NCBI GenBank assembly: GCA_900752475.1
Contig: CAADVJ010000050.1
Location: 1-8,987 of the forward strand
DNA from: an uncultured Collinsella sp.
GTDB taxonomy: Bacteria > Actinomycetota > Coriobacteriia > Coriobacteriales > Coriobacteriaceae
Direction of reading: 5' to 3'
Length of the DNA stretch: 8,987 bases
Part shown: positions 6,078 through 8,987 of the stretch, piece after piece
How the letters are laid out: each line of letters begins with the position of its first letter
How positions within the stretch are numbered: position 1 is the stretch's first letter
The notes under the pieces: generated by a model
The model's database searches: none
Told to the model about the DNA's origin: nothing
The model's input: the letters and a program-made list of their open reading frames with translations, nothing else
Program-made: the position numbers and the translations under genes

Positions 6078-6242
6078 GTCATTGGGGACGTTCTTAAATG
6101 ACTAGTCGAGAGGGACACTCTTTGCGAGCGGCCGAAAAGGACCGCCCCAAACTGCCGGCACTTGGGGAGTGTCCCCAAGTGCCACATGCCATCTGGGAAG
6201 ACTGTCCCCAACAACTAGTCGTTTAAGAACGTCCCCAATGAC
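6078..6242. repeat. REPIN- or MITE-like element with 29-bp inverted repeats
   Basis: 6078-6106 and 6214-6242 are reverse complements over 29 bases with a single mismatch (T6099 against G6221). Each outer end carries GGGGAC reading inward (6084-6089 and the complement at 6231-6236). Within lies a perfect 12-bp hairpin with a 3-base loop, 6157-6168/6172-6183. Further GGGAC-type motifs sit at 6112 (plus) and at 6171 and 6204 (complement). No protein is encoded. The layout resembles paired REP sequences (REPINs), which are moved by RAYT tyrosine transposases elsewhere in a genome. No RAYT gene is present here and target-site duplications are not obvious. Confidence 0.65.
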
Positions 6243-6247
6243 CAGGG

Positions 6248-6502
6248 CTATTCCACGGTGCCGTAGACGGCGCCCCAGCCGTGGGCGGCTAAGGCGGAAT
6301 TGAGCTGGTCGCAAAGTGACTGGCGGTCGTAATAGCCGGGCGGTAGCAGGTTGACGATCTCCATGAGATCGGGCGCCAGGTCCAAGATTTCGGCCTGTAC
6401 GATCAGATCCAGGCGGTCGATGGCGTGGCGGTCGTAAAACAGTCCGTCGACCAGGCGCTGCAGGTCGCCGAATTCCTCGGCCTGGAACGATCCATACTCC
6501 AT
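6248..6502 (-). CDS. Small conserved-looking protein of unknown function
   Basis: An 84-residue, acidic protein that I do not recognise. It begins MEYGSFQAEEF, has a helical middle rich in Asp/Leu (DRLDLIVQAEILDLAPDLME), and ends with a tyrosine/glycine-rich stretch (PPGYYDRQSL and GWGAVYGTVE). There is no signal peptide or membrane segment. The start is chosen at 6502 because AAGGAGG (6507-6513) lies 4 bases upstream. A GTG at 6523 would put the ribosome site inside the gene. A plausible minus-strand promoter is GTGATA (6569-6574) and TAAATT (6546-6551) with 17-base spacing. The gene diverges from the aminotransferase and converges on nhaA, and its stop lies 6 bases from the inverted-repeat element. 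The strong ribosome site and separate promoter argue that it is real. Confidence 0.7.
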   Translation of the reverse strand: MEYGSFQAEEFGDLQRLVDGLFYDRHAIDRLDLIVQAEILDLAPDLMEIVNLLPPGYYDRQSLCDQLNSALAAHGWGAVYGTVE

Positions 6503-6650
6503 AGTGCCTCCTTGGGCCCCCACGCCGGCATGCGCGGCGATTCGTAATTTATTGCGATGGACTTAATCTATCACGGCTTCATAACGTTGCGGCGGTGGCG
6601 GTCTATACTTAGACGAACTGCAACGTCCCGCTTCGCGAAAGGTCGCACCC
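6503..6650. promoter_or_regulatory. Divergent promoters for the small gene and the aminotransferase
   Basis: On the plus strand TATACT at 6604-6609 is a good -10 box, giving a leader of about 35 bases before the aminotransferase. The -35 region is poor. On the minus strand GTGATA (6569-6574) and TAAATT (6546-6551) are spaced by 17. The two promoters lie within about 60 bases of each other and may interfere. Confidence 0.5.
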
Positions 6651-7955
6651 ATGCAGACGATCTACCAGAAGATGGAAACCACCGAACTCGATGCCGCTAT
6701 CGAGGCACTCAAAGCCGAGGTCGCCGAGGTCAAGGCCAAGGGCCTGGCGCTCGACATGGCCCGCGGCAAGCCGTCGCCCTCCCAGGTGGACATCTCGCGC
6801 CCCATGCTCGATATCCTCAATGCCGACGCCGATCTGCACGACGGCAACGTCGACTGCTCCAATTACGGCTGCTTCGAGGGCATTCCCTCGGCACGCAAGT
6901 TGGCAGGGGAGTTCCTGGGCTGCCCCGCCGAGCAGACGCTCGTGCTGGGTTCGTCGAGCCTTTTGATCGAGCACGATATCGCCGGTATGTTCTGGCGCTG
7001 CGGCTCGTGCGGCAGCGAGCCTTGGGAGGCTTACGAGGCCGCGCATGACGGCAAGAAGGTCAAGTTCCTGTGCCCTGTTCCCGGCTACGACCGCCACTTT
7101 GGCATCACCGCCGACTTGGACATCGAGAACGTTCCCGTCGCGATGACCGACAACGGTCCCGACATGGACGAGGTCGAGCGCCTGGTTGCCGCCGACGATT
7201 CCATCAAGGGTATCTGGTGCGTGCCCAAGTATTCCAACCCCACGGGTATCACCTTTAGCGAGGACACCGTGCGTCGCCTGGTCGAGATGCCCACGGCCGC
7301 GCCCGATTTCCGCATCTTCTGGGACAACGCCTACTGCGTGCATGACCTGTACGACGAGACCGACGAGCTCGCAAACATCTTTGACCTCGCTCGCGTGGCG
7401 GGCACCGAGGACCGCGTGGTGGCCTTTGCCTCGACATCCAAGATCACCTTCCCGGGCGCCGGCATCGGCTTTATCGGTGCGAGCCCCGCGGTCATCGCCG
7501 AGTTCTCCAAGCGCCTGAAGGCCGGCCTCATCAGCGCCGACAAGCTCAACCAGCTGCGTCACGTGCGCTTCCTTCCCACCATCGAGGCGGTCAAGGAGCA
7601 CATGAAAAAACATGCCGAGTTTTTGCGCCCGCGCTTTGAGGCCGTTGAGCGCAAGCTCACCGAGGGCTTGGGCGGCACGGGCTGCGCCACCTGGACGCAC
7701 CCCCGCGGCGGCTACTTTGTAAGCTTCGATGGTCCCGAGGGCTCGGCCCAAAAGGTCGCTGCGCTCTGCGCCGACTTGGGCGTCAAGCTCACGCCGGCCG
7801 GTGCTACCTGGCCCTATGGCAAGGACCCGCGCGACACCAACATCCGCATCGCGCCGAGCTATCCCACGGTCGAGGACCTGGAGGCCGCGCTCGATGTGCT
7901 GGTGCTGGCCGTCAAGCTTGTCGCTGCCGAGCTTGCGCGTGCCGAGCGCGCCTAA
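6651..7955 (+). CDS. PLP-dependent aminotransferase, aspartate-type class Ic
   Basis: Fold-type I pyridoxal-phosphate aminotransferase of 434 residues. It most resembles the class-Ic aspartate aminotransferases (Pfam Asp_aminotransf, PF12897) common in Actinobacteria and Firmicutes, which move the amino group between aspartate and 2-oxoglutarate. Landmarks are ARGKPSPSQ at 37-45, LGSSSLL at 99-105 for cofactor phosphate, NPTG at 196-199, DNAY at 225-228 with Asp225 for the pyridine nitrogen, STSKITFPGAGIGF at 261-274 with Lys264 as the Schiff-base lysine, and NIRIAPS with Arg399 for the substrate carboxylate. The ATG follows AAAGG (6638-6642) by 8 bases. A TATACT -10 box lies at 6604-6609. 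The STAS gene follows after 51 bases and may be co-transcribed, without an obvious functional link. Substrate choice (aspartate against alanine or another) is inferred from family. Confidence 0.92.
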   Translation: MQTIYQKMETTELDAAIEALKAEVAEVKAKGLALDMARGKPSPSQVDISRPMLDILNADADLHDGNVDCSNYGCFEGIPSARKLAGEFLGCPAEQTLVLGSSSLLIEHDIAGMFWRCGSCGSEPWEAYEAAHDGKKVKFLCPVPGYDRHFGITADLDIENVPVAMTDNGPDMDEVERLVAADDSIKGIWCVPKYSNPTGITFSEDTVRRLVEMPTAAPDFRIFWDNAYCVHDLYDETDELANIFDLARVAGTEDRVVAFASTSKITFPGAGIGFIGASPAVIAEFSKRLKAGLISADKLNQLRHVRFLPTIEAVKEHMKKHAEFLRPRFEAVERKLTEGLGGTGCATWTHPRGGYFVSFDGPEGSAQKVAALCADLGVKLTPAGATWPYGKDPRDTNIRIAPSYPTVEDLEAALDVLVLAVKLVAAELARAERA

Positions 7956-8006
7956 CGCGCGGCCTCCCGTACTATCCGCACTTTCGATACGTAAAGGAGC
8001 GTATAC

Positions 8007-8321
8007 ATGGATTTGGGTATTTCCACCAACCCCACGCCAGAGCTCTACACCATTAAGGTAACCGGCGAGATCGATATCTCTAACGCCGATAGCCTGCGTA
8101 ATGCCATCGACCTGGCGCTCGAGCAGCCCACTGAGGCCGTTGAGCTCGATTTTGCCCAGGTGAGCTACATCGATTCGACGGGCATTGGCGTGCTTGTGGG
8201 CGCCGCGCACCACGCGGTCGACCACGGCAAGCGTTTTAGCTGCACCAATGTGCAGCCCCCGGTAATGCGCGTGGTTCAGCTGTTGGGTGTCGACCAGGAG
8301 ATTTCGATCACCGCTGCATAA
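8007..8321 (+). CDS. STAS-domain anti-sigma-factor antagonist
   Basis: A single-domain STAS protein of 104 residues, in the SpoIIAA/RsbV family. Such proteins bind a HPK-like anti-sigma kinase and release its sigma factor; the kinase switches them off by phosphorylating a conserved serine. The pattern is clear: TGEIDISNADSLRNAI at 19-34 and VELDFAQVSYIDSTGIGVLV at 45-64, where Ser57 in DSTG is the expected phosphorylation site. AAAGGAG (7993-7999) lies 7 bases before the ATG. It follows the aminotransferase on the same strand. No anti-sigma kinase or sigma factor gene is adjacent in the window, so its partner is elsewhere or the protein stands alone. Confidence 0.92.
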   Translation: MDLGISTNPTPELYTIKVTGEIDISNADSLRNAIDLALEQPTEAVELDFAQVSYIDSTGIGVLVGAAHHAVDHGKRFSCTNVQPPVMRVVQLLGVDQEISITAA

Positions 8322-8365
8322 TCTTTGCCCCCAAAAGGGCGTGCCGTTTGGCATATGTTTGTGAT

Positions 8366-8399
8366 GCGCTCGGACGTTTTGGCGTCCGGGCGCTATACT
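8366..8399 (+). promoter_or_regulatory. Promoter of the Tat gene with adjoining 11-bp palindrome
   Basis: TATACT at 8394-8399 is a strong -10 box. Immediately before it, 8366-8376 and 8383-8393 form an 11-bp inverted repeat (one T-G pair, loop TTTTGG) that fills the spacer and -35 area. It may be a regulator site, or the hairpin end of the STAS transcript, though there is no T-run after it. Confidence 0.5.
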
Positions 8400-8442
8400 T
8401 GACCGAATGAATAGACGAGTTCCGGCCGAATGGCGCGGTGCG

Positions 8443-8462
8443 GGCTCGACTCACATCGAGCC
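8443..8462 (+). promoter_or_regulatory. Leader hairpin abutting the Tat ribosome site
   Basis: GGCTCGA (8443-8449) pairs perfectly with TCGAGCC (8456-8462) around a 6-base loop, ending one base before the TTGGAGG ribosome site (8463-8469). It could stabilise the message or shape ribosome access. Confidence 0.4.
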
Positions 8463-8474
8463 TTGGAGGTATGT

Positions 8475-8987
8475 GTGTTTGGTATTGGAGAGGGTGAGCT
8501 CGCGATCATCGTGGTCTTCGGCTTTTTGCTGTTTGGCCCGGATAAGCTCCCACAGATGGGCCGCACGATCGGCCGTGCCATCCGTCAGTTCCGCGAGACG
8601 CAGGAAAAGATGACGGCCGTTGTTCAGTCCGAGATCATCGATCCGGTAAGCGAGGCCGCTTCGGCTCCGGTCAAGCCCAAGAAGGCTGCCGTCGATGACG
8701 ATTCCGATGCGGACGATGGTGCCGTCGAGACGGCTGCGCCCGCAAAGAAGGAGACCTTTGCCGAGCGTCGCGCCCGTCTTGCTGCCGAGAAGGCCGCGAG
8801 CGAGGCTGCCGCCGAGGGCGAGGGTGCTGCTGAGGAGTCCGAGGCCGAGGGTGCCGAGCCTGCCGCTGCCGTCGAGCCTGTCGTCGAGCCCGAGCCTGCT
8901 GCAGAGCCGGAGCCCGAGCCCGAGCCGGAAGAGCCCACGACGGCTGACCTCTACCCCCGTCGGCCCCGCAAGCGCCAGGCCGGCGTA
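8475..8987 (+). CDS. Twin-arginine translocase subunit, TatA/TatB family (TatB-like), 3' end beyond window
   Basis: Membrane subunit of the Sec-independent Tat pathway, which exports folded proteins with twin-arginine signals. The start is GTG at 8475, 5 bases after GGAGG (8465-8469). An ATG at 8471 is out of frame and too close to the ribosome site. The frame stays open for 171 codons to the window edge. Residues 1-20 (MFGIGEGELAIIVVFGFLLF) are the single membrane segment, followed by the GPDKLP hinge (21-26) and an amphipathic helix (MGRTIGRAIRQFRETQEKM, 28-46). Glu8 and the GP-x-(K/R)LP hinge favour TatB over TatA. The long tail from about 55 on is acidic and Ala/Glu/Pro-rich, with a Glu-Pro repeat around 135-153, then a basic stretch (YPRRPRKRQ). 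Whether it works as TatB or as a dual TatA/B is open; tatC may follow outside the window. Confidence 0.88.
   Translation, partial: MFGIGEGELAIIVVFGFLLFGPDKLPQMGRTIGRAIRQFRETQEKMTAVVQSEIIDPVSEAASAPVKPKKAAVDDDSDADDGAVETAAPAKKETFAERRARLAAEKAASEAAAEGEGAAEESEAEGAEPAAAVEPVVEPEPAAEPEPEPEPEEPTTADLYPRRPRKRQAGV

Noticed and set aside
6609..8354. Minus-strand open frame of 581 codons opposite the aminotransferase and STAS genes
   Set aside because: It mirrors two well-supported plus-strand genes, has His/Asp/Gly/Val-rich shadow composition and no matching domain. High GC third positions keep the antisense frame open.
8407..8613. Plus-strand 68-codon frame starting at the ATG at 8407, possible leader peptide
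   Set aside because: No ribosome site ahead of it, begins within a few bases of the expected transcript start, and overlaps the Tat gene out of frame.
1..8987. CRISPR array, prophage, tRNA or rRNA genes
   Set aside because: No regularly spaced repeats, phage genes or tRNA/rRNA signatures were seen on either strand.

Overview
The window looks like chromosomal DNA of a gut coriobacterium, most probably Collinsella or a close relative. The support is indirect: high GC with strongly G/C-ending codons, actinobacterial-type versions of several proteins, strong AGGAGG-like ribosome sites, and a TatB-like protein with a long Glu/Pro/Ala tail. The genus is inferred from style and recall, not from a search.

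Layout. Positions 1-285 hold no convincing gene but contain a large structured inverted-repeat element (13-130) and a strong hairpin (226-259). On the minus strand, a GntR/UTRA regulator (1293-2012) lies upstream of mannose-6-phosphate isomerase manA (286-1218), probably as one transcription unit. Divergent from them, across an AT-rich 337-bp control region, is a ROK-family sugar kinase (2350-3303). Regulator, kinase and isomerase together look like a small hexose/mannose entry module: a hexokinase-type ROK enzyme makes hexose 6-phosphate and ManA converts mannose 6-phosphate to fructose 6-phosphate. ppaC, a manganese-dependent (family II) inorganic pyrophosphatase (3472-4395), follows with its own promoter and a textbook terminator. 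nhaA, a Na+/H+ antiporter (4663-6021), comes next. Its leader carries a Rho-independent terminator just ahead of the ribosome site plus a second competing fold, which is the architecture of a riboswitch or attenuator. nhaA ends in a strong terminator.

After nhaA lies a 165-bp element bounded by 29-bp inverted repeats with an internal perfect hairpin (6078-6242), which looks like a REPIN or small non-autonomous repeat. A small unknown protein gene (6248-6502, minus strand) is divergent from a class-Ic aspartate-type aminotransferase (6651-7955). The aminotransferase is followed by a STAS-domain anti-sigma-factor antagonist (8007-8321). A TatA/TatB-family translocase subunit starts at a GTG codon at 8475 and runs off the right edge.

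The housekeeping genes are ordinary. The most interesting material is between them: the nhaA leader, the structured element at the left edge, the long inverted-repeat element at 6078-6242, and recurring GGGACAG-type repeat fragments around the ROK kinase gene.
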